From Halocaridina rubra (Eukaryota; Arthropoda; Malacostraca; Decapoda; Atyidae): DNA of 64,000 bases. A program made the translations under genes and the position numbers. Positions 63,646-64,000 of the stretch are shown in pieces. The notes beneath the pieces were generated by a model. It ran no database searches, had not been told where the DNA came from, and was given only the letters and a program-made list of their open reading frames with translations. Location of the stretch: positions 1 to 64,000 of the forward strand of contig JAXCGZ010013546.1 of NCBI GenBank assembly GCA_037179515.1. Direction: 5' to 3'. Each line of letters begins with the position of its first letter. The first letter of the stretch is position 1.

Positions 63646-64000
63646 TGCACTATTTTGGCTATCCTTCAGAGCAAATATATGATTAGAATGCAAAGACTAT
63701 AAATTGTTTTTCATTGGCAAAATCCCTGAGATTACAACATCAAAACTTAATCCAGCGAAACGGATTTCAAAGCATGAATCCCATTTCAAAGTATAAATCC
63801 CATTGTATAAGAAGACTTTAAATATTTGAAGTGCAAAGTGTAAGTGGACTTATCTGTGTTTTGAAAACTTAATATCAAACGGAAAAAAATACTTTTTTTC
63901 TCTCCTTTTCAAATAATTTTTTTTCTATTTATTTTGGTCGAACGATATATTTTGGTTGTAAGAAAACGCTATTGTATAATATTTTAATGGAATAGATTAA

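Overview
The window is eukaryotic and looks like an intron-rich, repeat-rich invertebrate genome, most plausibly a decapod crustacean. This organism guess is inference. It rests on about 19 long (TA)n arrays (roughly 80 to 430 bp each), two (GA)n arrays of about 300-375 bp, AT-rich background, GT-AG introns swollen by repeats, and a mix of CR1/Jockey-type LINEs, Tc1/mariner and pogo/Tigger DNA transposons, tRNA-derived SINEs and foldback MITEs. There are no bacterial operons, ribosome binding sites or CRISPR arrays.

Only one host gene could be assembled with confidence. It is the 3' part of a gene on the minus strand between 55513 and 42788: six exons whose splice sites and phases all join cleanly. 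The encoded coiled coil resembles the AIP3/Bud6-like region of the vertebrate sickle-tail (KIAA1217) and p140Cap (SRCIN1) family. The 5' exons must lie beyond the right edge of the window. Its introns carry a 5'-truncated LINE copy, SINEs, MITEs and several TA arrays.

Layout. 1-1500: a tRNA-like SINE head, then a TA array, a 1.07 kb Tc1/mariner element with a broken transposase, and another TA array. 1500-10.1 kb: mostly unassigned AT-rich DNA with an RTE-like LINE scrap, a short strong hairpin and a SINE. 10.1-14.6 kb: a tRNA-like SINE, TA arrays, a Tigger-derived MITE, a 270 bp near-perfect palindrome between two TA arrays, and a minisatellite of about 178 bp units. 15.3-16.5 kb: LINE and Tigger transposase remnants. 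17.1-18.5 kb: a dense cluster of five TA arrays. 18.5-29.7 kb: unassigned DNA with a SINE, a second Tigger MITE and one unexplained short ORF. About 29.7-34.5 kb: an apparently intact two-ORF LINE with both frames open. 34.5-42.3 kb: GA arrays and unassigned DNA. 42.3-55.5 kb: the sickle-tail/p140Cap-like gene. 55.5-57.6 kb: a cluster of palindromic MITEs. 57.6-64 kb: unassigned AT-rich DNA, TA arrays, a MITE copy, and a polypurine tract at the right edge.

The most notable items are a possible -1 frameshift site joining ORF1 to ORF2 of the intact LINE, the foldback elements (one with a duplicated arm, one with an 8 bp target duplication), the repeated association of TA-targeting transposons with TA arrays, and a TA array about a dozen bases from a splice acceptor of the host gene. 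I did not find a multi-gene novel system. All homology statements come from recognising motifs by eye; no database search was run.
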